64,000 bases of DNA, taken from an uncultured Gammaproteobacteria bacterium (lineage in GTDB: Bacteria > Pseudomonadota > Gammaproteobacteria > DRJJ01). Of this stretch, positions 45,723-56,206 are shown piece by piece; the first letter of the stretch is position 1; each line of letters starts with the position of its first letter. Location of the stretch: NCBI GenBank assembly GCA_947258795.1, contig CAMYJU010000005.1, positions 62,001-126,000 of the forward strand, in the 5' to 3' direction. A program made the translations under genes and the position numbers. The notes under the pieces were generated by a model, which worked only from the letters and a program-made list of their open reading frames with translations, was not told the DNA's origin and made no database searches.

Positions 45723-46184
45723 CTACAAGGCCCGGGCCAGTATCAGTGCATCTTCACGGCCATCACCGTCCGGATAGTAGTTGCTGCGATGACCGACACT
45801 GTTAAAACCGGCACTGGTATACAGATGCACGGCCGCGGTATTGGAGGGCCTGACCTCGAGTAACAACATTTCGGAATGCATACGCCGCGCGGTCTCGACC
45901 AGCCGCTTCAGTAGCATACGACCAAGCCCGCGGCCCTGCATGTCCGGGTCGATACACAGGTTCAGCAAATGGGATTCGCCGACACCCTTGGACATGACCG
46001 CGTAGCCGCTGATGATGCCATCCAGTTCCAGGATCTGGCAGTAATAGCCAACCCGTAGACAATCCTGAAAGATACCGTTCGACCAGGGATAGGGATAGGC
46101 CCTTTCCTCGATCGACATGACCTGATCCAGGTCCGATTCGGTCATCGCGCGGATGGTGACGAGATTACTTAAAACTGCACTCAT
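45723..46184 (-). CDS. rimI: Ribosomal-protein-alanine N-acetyltransferase RimI
   Basis: GNAT enzyme that acetylates the N-terminus of ribosomal protein S18. The 153 residues show the acetyl-CoA loop GRGLGRMLLKRLVE near 85, LNLCIDPDMQ before it, and the terminal motif LEVRPSNTAAVHLYTSAGF. The start ATG at 46184 overlaps the udg stop (ATGA), so translation is coupled; a frame from 46226 is not needed. Confidence 0.92.
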   Translation of the reverse strand: MSAVLSNLVTIRAMTESDLDQVMSIEERAYPYPWSNGIFQDCLRVGYYCQILELDGIISGYAVMSKGVGESHLLNLCIDPDMQGRGLGRMLLKRLVETARRMHSEMLLLEVRPSNTAAVHLYTSAGFNSVGHRSNYYPDGDGREDALILARAL

Positions 46185-46951
46185 ACTACACTCAGAAAAC
46201 TTCTCACTTTTTTCAGGTCCTGCCACGCCCTGGCCTTGTCTTTCGGTGTACGCAACAGGTAGGCAGGATGATAACTTATCATCAGCGGGATATCCGTATC
46301 TGCGTAACAGTACTGTTTTCCGCGCAAACGCGCCAGGCTGTCCTTTGTGTGCAACAGGTTCTGGGCCGCGACTCGGCCAAGCACCAGGATCAGGTCCGGC
46401 TCGATCAGCTCGATCTGTCGACGCAAAAAGTGTGCGCAGGCCTGGATTTCACCGGGGTTCGGATCGCGGTTGTTCGGTGGCCGGCATTTCAGCACATTGG
46501 CGATATACACCTGTTCACGTTTCAAGCCGATCGCGAACAGCAATTCGCTCAGTAGTAGCCCAGCCGCCCCGACAAACGGCAGCCCCTGGCGGTCCTCCTC
46601 GGCACCCGGCGCCTCGCCGATAATCATCAGGCGCGCCTGCTCATCACCACTGCCGAATACCGTGTTGGTACGGCTGCGTGCGAGCTCACAGGCCTGACAT
46701 TCCACCACCTGTGCCTGCAGGTCAGTCAGCTTATCCACTAGCGGTCTAACCGGTATATCGGCCGGAATACCAGTAGGTTCAGTCGCTTCGACAGCCGGCT
46801 GCGGAATCTGTGACGCAGGCGGCTCGGCCAGGGTATGCCAGTCCGGTGGTGCGTCCGACTGATCGCTAGCGGCGCGGTCGGGTTCCGGCCTGATTTTCCA
46901 GACCGGAATCTCCATCGCGTCCAGCGCCATTTTTTGCCGACGGCTGAGCAC
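46181..46951 (-). CDS. udg: Uracil-DNA glycosylase, family 4 (Fe-S)
   Basis: Removes uracil from DNA. The 256-residue product has a 90-residue low-complexity N-terminal stretch, then the catalytic domain: CQACELARSRTNTVFG, IGEAPGAEEDRQGLPFVG, LKCRPPNNRDP, CAHFLRRQ and SYHPAYLLR. Four cysteines fit an Fe4S4 cluster as in family 4. GTG 46951 has AAGGA upstream and gives VLSRRQKMALDAM; a frame from 46996 would overlap leuA by 29 bases. It follows leuA and is coupled to rimI. Confidence 0.88.
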   Translation of the reverse strand: MLSRRQKMALDAMEIPVWKIRPEPDRAASDQSDAPPDWHTLAEPPASQIPQPAVEATEPTGIPADIPVRPLVDKLTDLQAQVVECQACELARSRTNTVFGSGDEQARLMIIGEAPGAEEDRQGLPFVGAAGLLLSELLFAIGLKREQVYIANVLKCRPPNNRDPNPGEIQACAHFLRRQIELIEPDLILVLGRVAAQNLLHTKDSLARLRGKQYCYADTDIPLMISYHPAYLLRTPKDKARAWQDLKKVRSFLSVV

Positions 46952-46967
46952 TAGCGCAGGTCCTTCA

Positions 46968-48518
46968 TTACACGTCGGCCGCCTGCGGATGCTCACGATC
47001 CACCGGGTACAGCATGCGGTTCAGCGCGTTGATGTAGGCCTTCAGCGAAGCCAGTACGATGTCGGTATCCGAGCCCTGGCCATTGACGATACGTCCGCCC
47101 TTCTCCAGGCGTACGGTCACCTCACCCTGCGAGTCGGTGCCGCTGGTGATATTGTTGACCGAATACAGTTGCAAATCGGTACCGCTGTCGATGATCTTGT
47201 CGACGGCCTGGTAGGTCGCATCGACCACACCACCGCCGGTAGCAGTGGCCTGTTTTTCCTCACCATTTACGCTGAGCACGACATCGGCCTGCGGCGTCTC
47301 GCCGGTTTCACTGCACACCTTTAACGACACCAGCTTGATGCGTTCGTTCTCGGCCTCGACGCTGGATTCGGTCAGCAACGCCTGTAAATCCTCGTCAAAG
47401 ATCTCGTGTTTCTTGTCGGCCAGCTCCTTGAAGCGCGCAAACGCGTTGTTAAGTTCCTCTTCCGCTGAGAACTCGACGCCCAGCTCCTCCAGCCGGGAGC
47501 GGAACGCGTTCCGGCCGGAGTGTTTGCCCAGTACCATACGGTTGGCGGTCCAGCCAACATCCTGGGCGCGCATGATCTCGTAGGTCTCTCGACTTTTGAG
47601 TACACCGTCCTGATGAATACCGGACTCGTGCGCAAATGCGTTCAGGCCGACGATGGCCTTGTTCGGTTGTACCGGGAAGCCAGTTATATTCGACACCAGT
47701 CGAGAGCAGGTCACAATCTGGGTGGTATCCAGGCGGGTGTCGCAGGTGAACACGTCGCGGCGGGTGCGCACACCCATGACCACTTCCTCCAGTGCGGCGT
47801 TACCGGCACGCTCGCCCAGACCATTGATGGTGCATTCCACCTGGCGTGCTCCATTGACCACGGCGGCGAGGGAATTGGCCACGGCCAGACCCAGGTCATT
47901 GTGACAATGCACCGAAAACACGGCCTGGTCCGAATTCGGGATGCGTTCGCGCAAATCATGGATCAGGCGGCCAAACTGTTCCGGGATATTGTAGCCAACG
48001 GTATCCGGGATGTTGATGGTGGTGGCACCGGCCTCGATCACCGCCTCGATCACCCGGCAAAGAAAATCCGGTTCTGAACGACCGGCATCCTCAGGTGAGA
48101 ATTCGACGTTATCGGTATACTGGCGCGCACGCTTGACCGCATGCACGGCCTGTTCCAGCACCTGGTCAGGCGTCATGCGCAGTTTCATCTCCATGTGGAT
48201 CGGTGAGGTGGCAATGAAGGTATGGATGCGCGCTGAGTTGGCTTCTTTCAGCGCTTCGCCGGCGCGGTCGATGTCCTTATCCAGTGCCCGGGCCAGGCCA
48301 CATACCGTACTATCCTTGATAATACGCGCAACGGCCTGTACGGATTCGAAATCTCCCGGGCTGGCAATCGGGAAACCGGCCTCGATCACATTAACGCGCA
48401 TACGCTCCAGCGCCTTGGCAATACGGACTTTCTCGTCACGGGTCATCGAGGCGCCGGGGCTTTGCTCACCATCTCGCAAAGTGGTATCAAATATAATCAA
48501 ATGGTCGCTGTTACTCAT
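46968..48518 (-). CDS. leuA: 2-isopropylmalate synthase
   Basis: First committed step of leucine synthesis. The 516 residues show [15 protein letters not shown] (DRE-TIM barrel), [47 protein letters not shown] and the C-terminal LeuA dimer regulatory domain (about 390-510) for leucine feedback. A leader peptide, promoter and possible RNA pairing lie upstream. The ribosome site before ATG 48518 is weak and lies in a segment that can pair with the leader's Leu codons. Confidence 0.96.
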   Translation of the reverse strand: MSNSDHLIIFDTTLRDGEQSPGASMTRDEKVRIAKALERMRVNVIEAGFPIASPGDFESVQAVARIIKDSTVCGLARALDKDIDRAGEALKEANSARIHTFIATSPIHMEMKLRMTPDQVLEQAVHAVKRARQYTDNVEFSPEDAGRSEPDFLCRVIEAVIEAGATTINIPDTVGYNIPEQFGRLIHDLRERIPNSDQAVFSVHCHNDLGLAVANSLAAVVNGARQVECTINGLGERAGNAALEEVVMGVRTRRDVFTCDTRLDTTQIVTCSRLVSNITGFPVQPNKAIVGLNAFAHESGIHQDGVLKSRETYEIMRAQDVGWTANRMVLGKHSGRNAFRSRLEELGVEFSAEEELNNAFARFKELADKKHEIFDEDLQALLTESSVEAENERIKLVSLKVCSETGETPQADVVLSVNGEEKQATATGGGVVDATYQAVDKIIDSGTDLQLYSVNNITSGTDSQGEVTVRLEKGGRIVNGQGSDTDIVLASLKAYINALNRMLYPVDREHPQAADV

Positions 48519-48622
48519 ACTGTTCTGCTCTCTGTCACTGTGTCTGTCGAGGCATTGCCCCGCTCTGTCGGTTTTTGTTACGTGTATTAGACCCTCGCCA
48601 GGGTATGCTATCGTAGTCTGCC

Positions 48623-48739
48623 TTACGGCAGCAGTCGCAGAGACAGTAGTAGTCGATCATTCAGGCGGGCAGCACAAACAGGCACAGACAGGGGTTTCTG
48701 TGCCGGCAAGATAATCATGTTTATGCTGTTCTGGTTCAT
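48623..48739 (-). CDS. Leu-rich leader peptide of leuA (LeuL-like)
   Basis: A 38-residue ORF, too short for usual gene calls, starts 22 bases after the predicted transcription start of leuA and ends [10 protein letters not shown]. The codon series CTA CTA CTG TCT CTG CGA CTG CTG gives six Leu codons in eight, directly before CCG TAA. That is the design of a leucine attenuator. No ribosome site is obvious. No terminator with a T-run follows; instead CTGTCTCTG in the Leu run can pair with CAGAGAGCAG just upstream of the leuA start. The mechanism (transcriptional or translational) is open. Confidence 0.65.
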   Translation of the reverse strand: MNQNSINMIILPAQKPLSVPVCAARLNDRLLLSLRLLP

Positions 48740-48766
48740 ATCGTTTGACTTGAATTACTGGCTTTT

Positions 48767-48795
48767 AATATAGCCTGAATTCAGGTACTTGCCAA
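48767..48795 (-). promoter_or_regulatory. Sigma70-type promoter for leuA leader
   Basis: Minus strand: -35 TTGGCA (48795-48790), 17-base spacer, -10 TATATT (48772-48767). The predicted start, near 48760, lies about 20 bases before the leader ATG. It lets leuA be controlled apart from the upstream ilv-psd-pssA genes. Confidence 0.65.
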
Positions 48796-48863
48796 GCTGT
48801 AATTACCGCTGCGGCTGTGGAATATCACCACTGGCGATCCCGGGCAGGCTGACACCGCCCAGG

Positions 48864-49664
48864 CTAGTCTCCGGACGCGGCCGGTTCACGACGGCGCTTC
48901 AGCCTGATTTTCCTGATCACCCACTGTATCGGTCCGGACAGGGCATAGCCGGCAAACACCACGAAAAACACCTTGGGTGGGTCGATAGCCACCAGCACGA
49001 AGATCAGCACCACTACACTGATACCGAGAAACGGAATGCGTTCGCGGTCCGACTGACCCAGGCTCTTGAAGCTGGTGTAGAGCACCGGCAACACCATCAG
49101 CACACCGGCTACGATGGTCAATAAAAAGGAAGGTAACCACAACAGGTTTGCATTCCCCTGGATATTCATATCATCAAACACCCACACGAACGAGACCATC
49201 AGGGTTGCGGCCGATGGACTGGCCAGACCCAGGAAATAACGCTTGTCGATCTTGCCAGTCATGACATTGAAGCGCGCCAGGCGCATGGCCGCCATCGCGG
49301 TATAGAAGAAGGCTGCCAGCCAGCCAAACCGGGCCCATTGCCAACCCAGCTCCACCATGCTGGCCAGAGACCATTGGTACATGATCAGCGCCGGCGCCAG
49401 ACCGAAAGACAACAGGTCGGCCAGGCTGTCGTACTGGGCGCCAAATTCACTCTGGGTATTGGTCAGGCGGGCGACGCGGCCGTCGACGCCATCCAGGAAC
49501 ATCGCAATAATCACCGCGATCGCGGCTGCGGTGAAACGGCCATTCATGGCCAGGATAATCGCGAAGAACCCGGCAAACAATCCGGCCGTGGTAAACAGAT
49601 TGGGCAACAAATAAACCGCCTTGCGCGGTTTTTGCCTGGCTTGACTTTCGCTGGTCTGGTTCAT
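48864..49664 (-). CDS. pssA: CDP-diacylglycerol-serine O-phosphatidyltransferase
   Basis: Makes phosphatidylserine from CDP-diacylglycerol and serine in the inner membrane. The 266 residues have the CDP-alcohol transferase signature DGVDGRVARLTNTQSEFG followed by the YDSLADLLSFG aspartates, and about six to eight membrane spans. A type II (B. subtilis-like) PssA rather than the E. coli phospholipase-D type. It follows psd by 19 bases, so the two consecutive steps to phosphatidylethanolamine are co-transcribed. Confidence 0.93.
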   Translation of the reverse strand: MNQTSESQARQKPRKAVYLLPNLFTTAGLFAGFFAIILAMNGRFTAAAIAVIIAMFLDGVDGRVARLTNTQSEFGAQYDSLADLLSFGLAPALIMYQWSLASMVELGWQWARFGWLAAFFYTAMAAMRLARFNVMTGKIDKRYFLGLASPSAATLMVSFVWVFDDMNIQGNANLLWLPSFLLTIVAGVLMVLPVLYTSFKSLGQSDRERIPFLGISVVVLIFVLVAIDPPKVFFVVFAGYALSGPIQWVIRKIRLKRRREPAASGD

Positions 49665-49682
49665 TTTATGCGCCACTTGGAC

Positions 49683-50360
49683 TCAGGTAGCCATGGCTTC
49701 GCGATTCAGGCTACGTTTGCTTTCCTTACTCAGTATAGCAATGATATCACTGCCACACTTGAGCCGGTCGCCCGGTTTGCACTTCAGACGCGTATCAATA
49801 GGCAGAAACACATGGACCATTGAGCCGAAGCGGTAGTAACCGCAACGACGCCCCTGGCCGACGCGTTCACCGGAAAGGATGTAGCAGTGCAGTGGTTTCC
49901 ACTTTACATCCTTCTGCAACATCATCACCACGTCATCACCTTCGTCCGTCTTGATCCAGGTACTGGCATACATCATGTTCGGCTTTATCCCGCCCTTGCT
50001 ACCAGGACCGTCGTAGTACAGCATCTTCTGCTGCATCTTGCCTTCGATAGGACTGCGTATCGCGTAGGTACCAAGATAGTTCATGCGCATGCTGATGCGT
50101 ATCGCGGTACGGTCGACATAGGGATCATTGTCTTCTGCTATCGAGGTAACGATACCATCGACGGGACTGATTATCGCCAGCGGGATGGACGGTATCTCGC
50201 GATCGGGGTCACGGTAAACAAACACCACCAGAATAATCAGCAACCATACAGGGATGGCCGCATAGATATTAAACGCGATCAGCAGTGCTATTGACAGCGC
50301 AACCAGCAACAGAACGACCCGGTGTCCCTCCCGGGATATTCTCATGTCTTTAATATTCAT
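49683..50360 (-). CDS. psd: Phosphatidylserine decarboxylase, short (PSD-A) type
   Basis: Decarboxylates phosphatidylserine to phosphatidylethanolamine. The 225 residues have an N-terminal membrane hairpin (about 14-45), PDREIPSIP, ISPVDGIVTSI, MRMNYLGTYAIRSP, and the processing site GSMVHVFLP, where cleavage before Ser forms the pyruvoyl group. ATG 50360 (MNIKDMRISREG) is preferred to the TTG at 50387. It is in the order ilvC-psd-pssA-leuA. Confidence 0.92.
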   Translation of the reverse strand: MNIKDMRISREGHRVVLLLVALSIALLIAFNIYAAIPVWLLIILVVFVYRDPDREIPSIPLAIISPVDGIVTSIAEDNDPYVDRTAIRISMRMNYLGTYAIRSPIEGKMQQKMLYYDGPGSKGGIKPNMMYASTWIKTDEGDDVVMMLQKDVKWKPLHCYILSGERVGQGRRCGYYRFGSMVHVFLPIDTRLKCKPGDRLKCGSDIIAILSKESKRSLNREAMAT

Positions 50361-50470
50361 CTGACCGGGCTTAGCCGCACCCAACAACCCTGATGTTCCG
50401 GTTTGCCGGAATCATGACTGAACCCTCTCCTTTGCACCTCGCCCTGATAACACGGCGACGAAATAGTCGA

Positions 50471-51493
<1,023 letters not shown>

Positions 51494-51563
51494 TTACCCT
51501 GATAGTTAAAACAAAAAAATCCATACAACAGGCACGCACCAACATGGCGTACCACACAATTCG

Positions 51564-52055
51564 TTAAAGACTGAGTGAGACTTCCCCGCGGGTTATCCCG
51601 ATTACACCGGAGCGTACCACTTCAATTATCGGAACCGGTATCGCGCTGACAAACGCATCGATCTTGTCAGCCGAACCGGTCAGTTCCACGGTATAAATAT
51701 TGTCGGTCACATCGATGATATTGCCGCGGAAGATATCGGACAGCCGCTTCATCTCCTCGCGATCCTTGCCATCGCCGACACTGACCTTGACCATCATCAT
51801 TTCGCGCTCGATGTGCGCACCGTCAGTCATGTCCTGCAGCTTGACCACATCGACCAGCTTGTGCAGCTGCTTGGTGATCTGCTCGATGATTTCTTCCGTG
51901 CCCCGGGTTACCAGTGTCATACGCGACAGTGACGGGTCATCCGTCGGTGCGACAGTCAGGGACTCGATGTTATAGCCGCGCGCGGTAAACAGACCCGCCA
52001 CGCGTGACAGGGCCCCTGCCTCGTTTTCCATCAAGATAGAAATAATATGTCGCAT
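51564..52055 (-). CDS. ilvN: Acetolactate synthase small (regulatory) subunit
   Basis: Regulatory subunit that confers valine feedback. The 163 residues, the size of IlvH, have an N-terminal ACT domain (ISILMENEAGALSRVAGLFTARGYN, IESLTVAPT) and the conserved C-terminal domain with FRGNIIDVTDN. Two bases separate it from the large-subunit stop, so the subunits are co-translated. Confidence 0.95.
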   Translation of the reverse strand: MRHIISILMENEAGALSRVAGLFTARGYNIESLTVAPTDDPSLSRMTLVTRGTEEIIEQITKQLHKLVDVVKLQDMTDGAHIEREMMMVKVSVGDGKDREEMKRLSDIFRGNIIDVTDNIYTVELTGSADKIDAFVSAIPVPIIEVVRSGVIGITRGEVSLSL

Positions 52056-52057
52056 GC

Positions 52058-53752
52058 TTACACCAGTATCATTTCGTTCTGGCCTGCGCCAGCCGGGATC
52101 ATCGGATAGACATTCTCTTCCGGATCGGTCACAAAATCCAGGAACACGGCCCGGTCCTTCTGTTTCATGGCCTCAAGCAGCGCACCCTCGATATCGGCCG
52201 GGTCCTTGACCTGTATGCCGATATGTCCATAGCTTTCGGCCAGCTTGACAAAGTCCGGCAGGGATTCCATGTAGGACATCGCATAGCGGCCGTCATAAAA
52301 GAACTCCTGCCACTGGCGCACCATGCCCAGGTAACCGTTGTTCAGACTAACGACCTTGATCGGTAATCCATACTGACGAATGGTGGACAGTTCCTGAATA
52401 CACATCTGGATACTGCCTTCACCGGTGATACAGGCAACCGTCGCATCCGGATGGGCAAGCTGCACACCCATTGCCGCCGGCAGACCAAAGCCCATCGTGC
52501 CCAGACCACCGGAGTTGATCCAGCGGCGTGGCTGATCGAACTTGTAGTACTGCGCGGCCCACATCTGGTGCTGACCGACGTCGGAGGTAATAAACGCGTC
52601 ACCGCCGGTAACCTCGTACAGCGACTGGATCACCGCCTGCGGCTTGATCAGCTTGCTGCTGGTATCGAATTTCAGACAATCCAGCGCACGCCATTCCTCG
52701 ATCTGTTTCCACCACTCGGCCAGCGCCTCCTCGTCCGGACTGCGCTTGTCGGCCTTCAACAGCTTGATCATCTCTTTCAGAACATGTCCGACCGAACCGA
52801 CGATGGGTACATCGACCTTGACGTTTTTCGAGATCGAGGCCGGGTCCACATCGATATGGATAATCTTTGCAGTCGGACAGAACTTTTCAACATTGCCGGT
52901 CACGCGGTCGTCGAAGCGGGCACCGATCGCAATCAGCACATCACAGTTATGCATGCCCAGGTTGGCTTCATAGGTACCATGCATCCCGAGCATGCCCAGG
53001 AACTGCCTGTCGGTGGCCGGATAGGCGCCCAGGCCCATCAGGGTCTGGGTAATCGGGAAGTTCAGCTGGCGGGTAAATCCTGTCAGCTCGGCCGCGGCGT
53101 TGTCCAGCACCACACCGCCACCACTGTAAATCATTGGCCGTTTCGCAGTCATCAGCATATCGATCGCGCGCTTGACCTGTCCGGTATGACCTTTAGTCAC
53201 CGGATTATAGGAACGCATGCTAACTTTGCGCGGGTAGTGATATTCCGTCTTCAGTGCGGTCACATCCTTAGGAATATCGACCACCACCGGGCCGGGACGA
53301 CCGGTAGTGGCGATATAAAAGGCCTTTTTCATCGTATCCGCCAGGTCGTTAACATCCTTGACCAGGAAGTTATGTTTCACGCAGGGGCGCGTGATGCCGA
53401 CCGAATCGACCTCCTGGAAGGCATCGTTACCGATCAGGCTGGTCGGCACCTGCCCGGTGATCACAACCATCGGGATGGAGTCCATGTAGGCGGTGGCGAT
53501 ACCGGTCACCGCATTGGTAGCCCCCGGACCGGAAGTGACCAGCACTACACCGGGCTTGCCGGTCGAACGGGCATAGCCGTCCGCCGCATGCGTGGCCGCC
53601 TGTTCATGACGAACCATAATGTGCTTGACCTGTTCCTGGCGATACAGGGCGTCATAAATGTGTAATACCGCCCCGCCCGGGTAGCCGAATATATACTCGA
53701 CACCTTCATCTTTCAGACACTGGACAAAAATGTCAGCACCGGTTAATTCCAC
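52058..53752 (-). CDS. ilvB: Acetolactate synthase large subunit
   Basis: ThDP-dependent catalytic subunit. It begins [20 protein letters not shown] (GTG start at 53752, GGAG seven bases upstream; the longer frame to 53857 is unconserved). Key blocks are [34 protein letters not shown] with the catalytic Glu, [20 protein letters not shown], and the ThDP-binding [10 protein letters not shown]...[12 protein letters not shown]. The 564 residues are the size of IlvI. It heads a run ilvB-ilvN-ilvC-psd-pssA. Confidence 0.96.
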   Translation of the reverse strand: MELTGADIFVQCLKDEGVEYIFGYPGGAVLHIYDALYRQEQVKHIMVRHEQAATHAADGYARSTGKPGVVLVTSGPGATNAVTGIATAYMDSIPMVVITGQVPTSLIGNDAFQEVDSVGITRPCVKHNFLVKDVNDLADTMKKAFYIATTGRPGPVVVDIPKDVTALKTEYHYPRKVSMRSYNPVTKGHTGQVKRAIDMLMTAKRPMIYSGGGVVLDNAAAELTGFTRQLNFPITQTLMGLGAYPATDRQFLGMLGMHGTYEANLGMHNCDVLIAIGARFDDRVTGNVEKFCPTAKIIHIDVDPASISKNVKVDVPIVGSVGHVLKEMIKLLKADKRSPDEEALAEWWKQIEEWRALDCLKFDTSSKLIKPQAVIQSLYEVTGGDAFITSDVGQHQMWAAQYYKFDQPRRWINSGGLGTMGFGLPAAMGVQLAHPDATVACITGEGSIQMCIQELSTIRQYGLPIKVVSLNNGYLGMVRQWQEFFYDGRYAMSYMESLPDFVKLAESYGHIGIQVKDPADIEGALLEAMKQKDRAVFLDFVTDPEENVYPMIPAGAGQNEMILV

Positions 53753-53864
53753 TGCTTTACTCCAAACGTTCTGTTCCACGCACTCTGTACCGCGCCGATC
53801 ACCGTAAAAACCAGCGAAATATCCGCTTGCGCTCCGGCCTGAGGCTTCAAAATGCAAACATTAG

Positions 53865-53893
53865 AAAATACTGTTATTCATGTCCAAGGTCAA
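53865..53893 (-). promoter_or_regulatory. Sigma70-type promoter of the ilv operon
   Basis: Minus strand: -35 TTGACC (53893-53888), 17-base spacer, -10 TATTTT (53870-53865). It leaves a leader of about 105 bases before the GTG start. The leader has no Ile/Val/Leu-rich peptide, so attenuation of the leuA kind is not seen here. Confidence 0.55.
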
Positions 53894-54099
53894 GAGATTT
53901 CAATGAATTTTTGAATACCGCGGCGGTCTACACTGTTAAAGGGGGTAATCACCCCGATACAATGTGTACAGTGCCACGATTCTGACAATACCGGGCCCGA
54001 TACCGGCTCAATCCGGCGACTGTTGGACTATAATGACAGTCAGTGCCAGAATAAGACAGATTACACCTACTATTACATCAACCTATTTGGATTAGATTC

Positions 54100-54606
54100 A
54101 TGTCACGGGAAATTTTCATGCTTAAAAAGGGCCTGCCTGTACTGGCCTTGATTGTCACATTGATGTCCGGTTTAACCTTCACATCCGCTATCGCTGGCGA
54201 AGATCAGTACATGTATCGCTACCTGGATGATAACGGGGTCATTACCTACTCACAGACCCCACCCGCGGACGGCCGTGAATCCACCAAGGTACTCAAGGCA
54301 TCCATACCCAAGTATGAACGCACTGAATTCGGCGACAAGAAGGACTGGAAAGAACAGGAAGAGTCCATGCAGCGACGACTGCAGGCCGAGAAGGACAAGG
54401 AAGCACAGATCGCCGAAGAAAAGCGCATCAAGGAACACAACAAGCAGGTTTGCGAGCAAATGCGCAAAAACCTCGCGGTGTTGCAGACCCGTACCCAGGT
54501 CAGACGCATGGTCGACGGTAAACGCGTGATGATGACCGACAAGGAACGCCAGGCCATGATCAACGAGATCAACAAAACCCTGAACTCAACCTGCAAAGAA
54601 CTGTAG
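54100..54606 (+). CDS. Exported DUF4124 protein with coiled coil
   Basis: A 168-residue protein with a signal peptide (about 8-32, AIAG), a DUF4124 domain (about 36-75: MYRYLDDNGVITYSQTPP), a charged coiled coil (about 85-125) with KEQEESMQRRLQAEKDKEAQ, and a C-terminal helix. DUF4124 proteins are periplasmic and of unknown function. The tautomerase gene starts immediately after its stop. Start at 54100 or the second ATG at 54118 (MLKKGLPVL) are both possible. Confidence 0.8.
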   Translation: MSREIFMLKKGLPVLALIVTLMSGLTFTSAIAGEDQYMYRYLDDNGVITYSQTPPADGRESTKVLKASIPKYERTEFGDKKDWKEQEESMQRRLQAEKDKEAQIAEEKRIKEHNKQVCEQMRKNLAVLQTRTQVRRMVDGKRVMMTDKERQAMINEINKTLNSTCKEL

Positions 54607-54607
54607 C

Positions 54608-54952
54608 TTGCCTTACCTGCAGATACAGACCAACCGGGAACTGGCGACGGACCGGCAGCGCGAACTGCTGACCGAGGCCTCGCGTTGTGTTGCGGAGCAA
54701 CTGGGCAAACCGGAATCCTATGTGATGGTCAGCATGCAGGATGCGCGGCCTATGCTGTTTGCCGGCAGTGATGCCCCGCTGGCCTACCTGGAACTGAAAA
54801 GCCTCGGTCTGCCGGAAAATAAAACAGCGGAATTTTCAAAGGCGTTGTGCGAGCTGATGCAGGCAAAACTCGGTATCGAGCCGAACCGGGTGTATATCGA
54901 GTTTGCCGGTCCCGAGCGTCACATGTGGGGCTGGAACGAGGCCACGTTCTAG
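54608..54952 (+). CDS. MIF-like phenylpyruvate tautomerase
   Basis: A 114-residue member of the tautomerase/MIF superfamily. The start is TTG, giving M-P-Y-L; Pro in second position becomes the catalytic N-terminal Pro after Met removal. LGKPESYVMVSMQDARPMLFAG and NRVYIEFAGPERHMWGWNEATF are typical MIF segments, including the final aromatic pair. It follows the DUF4124 gene by one base, so it is co-translated. Bacterial role unknown. Confidence 0.88.
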   Translation: MPYLQIQTNRELATDRQRELLTEASRCVAEQLGKPESYVMVSMQDARPMLFAGSDAPLAYLELKSLGLPENKTAEFSKALCELMQAKLGIEPNRVYIEFAGPERHMWGWNEATF

Positions 54953-54968
54953 CGCCCGAAACCCGGCG

Positions 54969-55757
54969 CTATTTGTGATTCATCACCCGGTGCAGAAATG
55001 CACGCACCACCTTCCAGGACGCACGCGCGGCCTCACTGTCGTAACGTTTGCCGGACGGATTCGCAAACGCGTGTTTGGCATCGTACATGTGCATCTCAAA
55101 GGGCTTGCCGGCCTTGTTCATGGCCTGCTGGAAGTCGCTGACCACAGCCGGCGTAATCCAGCCATCCTGTTTCGCATACAGCCCCAGCACAGGCCCTTGC
55201 AGGGTCTTCAGGCGCTCCACGTCCAGAACTGGCTTGCCATAATAGATAATCGTTGCCGCGATATCCTGCGGCGCCTGCAAGCTTGCCTGTAGTGACTGGC
55301 CACCGCCAAAACACCAGCCGATCGTCGCCAGGCGCCGTCCGGGGCGCTTGAGCCACCCGATGGCGGCCTTGAGTTTACGATTGGCGACGGCCTGGTCCAC
55401 CGCCTTCATCAGCTTGCCGGCCTGGTCCGGGTCGCGGGTGATCTTGCCGTCATACAGGTCGATCGCCACCGCGCGGTAGCCCATCGCCGCAAAACGGTCT
55501 GCCCAACTGCGGATGTGGTCGTTCAGCCCCCACCACTCATGAATCAGCAGGATGCCGTTACTGGCCTGTTCCGGGCCGGTCACATAGACCTTGAACGACT
55601 GCGAACCCTGCCCCAACATCTGGTCACGGCCCTTGAAATTACTCGGCACCTTGTTGTTGAACTCATGGTCTGCCGGATCCGGCATATGCCTGGCATAAGC
55701 ACCTGGTATTGCTACAAAAAAAGCCATCAGATATACAATTACATGCAATGTGCGCAT
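54969..55757 (-). CDS. Exported dienelactone hydrolase family protein
   Basis: An alpha/beta hydrolase of 262 residues with a signal peptide (about 1-22, AYA|R). The catalytic triad looks complete: Cys nucleophile in GWCFGGGQSL near 155, Asp in YAKQDGWI near 205, and His in AKHAFANPSG near 235. LIHEWWGLNDHIRSWADRFA is a family block. Family members cleave dienelactone or related esters; the substrate is not predictable. It is convergent with the tautomerase gene. Confidence 0.88.
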   Translation of the reverse strand: MRTLHVIVYLMAFFVAIPGAYARHMPDPADHEFNNKVPSNFKGRDQMLGQGSQSFKVYVTGPEQASNGILLIHEWWGLNDHIRSWADRFAAMGYRAVAIDLYDGKITRDPDQAGKLMKAVDQAVANRKLKAAIGWLKRPGRRLATIGWCFGGGQSLQASLQAPQDIAATIIYYGKPVLDVERLKTLQGPVLGLYAKQDGWITPAVVSDFQQAMNKAGKPFEMHMYDAKHAFANPSGKRYDSEAARASWKVVRAFLHRVMNHK

Positions 55758-55846
55758 TTCTATGCTCCTTATTGACTATCCTTGTTACAATCAGCCCACA
55801 ACAGGACTGTAGCTGAAATATAGCACGTCAATCAGGGAAACTCTAA

Positions 55847-56092
55847 ATGAAGGCATTGATATTATTAATTATTTTACTGGTCGCCGGTGCCGCCGCGCTG
55901 TACCTGTACAAACCGGGTATGATCGACCGCCTGCTCGGCACCAGTATGCAGACCGAACGCGTCTATAAATGGACGGATGACAAGGGGGTCGTACACATTA
56001 CCGATCAACCTCCGGCCGAAGGAATACCATATGAGACTCAGGATTACCTGCCGGCCACCAATGTGATCCCGGCCCTGAAAAAGGAAGATTGA
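55847..56092 (+). CDS. Small membrane-anchored DUF4124 protein
   Basis: An 81-residue protein with one N-terminal span (about 3-23) and a DUF4124 core VYKWTDDKGVVHITDQPPAEG. It is the second DUF4124 gene within 1.3 kb, on the same strand. Function is unknown. Confidence 0.8.
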   Translation: MKALILLIILLVAGAAALYLYKPGMIDRLLGTSMQTERVYKWTDDKGVVHITDQPPAEGIPYETQDYLPATNVIPALKKED

Positions 56093-56206
56093 TAACGCCA
56101 GCATTGGATCAATCGCCAAAAGCATGTAACAATTCAGCCTGTTACGACCTAATGCCCCCGGCGGGCCGTGGACGTCCCTGTTTCTGACTATGAGCCATAA
56201 AAAAAC

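Noticed and set aside
48519-48622. Rho-independent attenuator terminator in front of leuA
   Set aside because: Small stems (ACCCT/AGGGT, CTGCC/GGCAG) exist but none is followed by a T-run, so a classic terminator is not claimed.
53858-53990. Ile/Val leader peptide before ilvB
   Set aside because: The only short frame after the promoter is MNNSIF; no branched-chain codon run or terminator is present.
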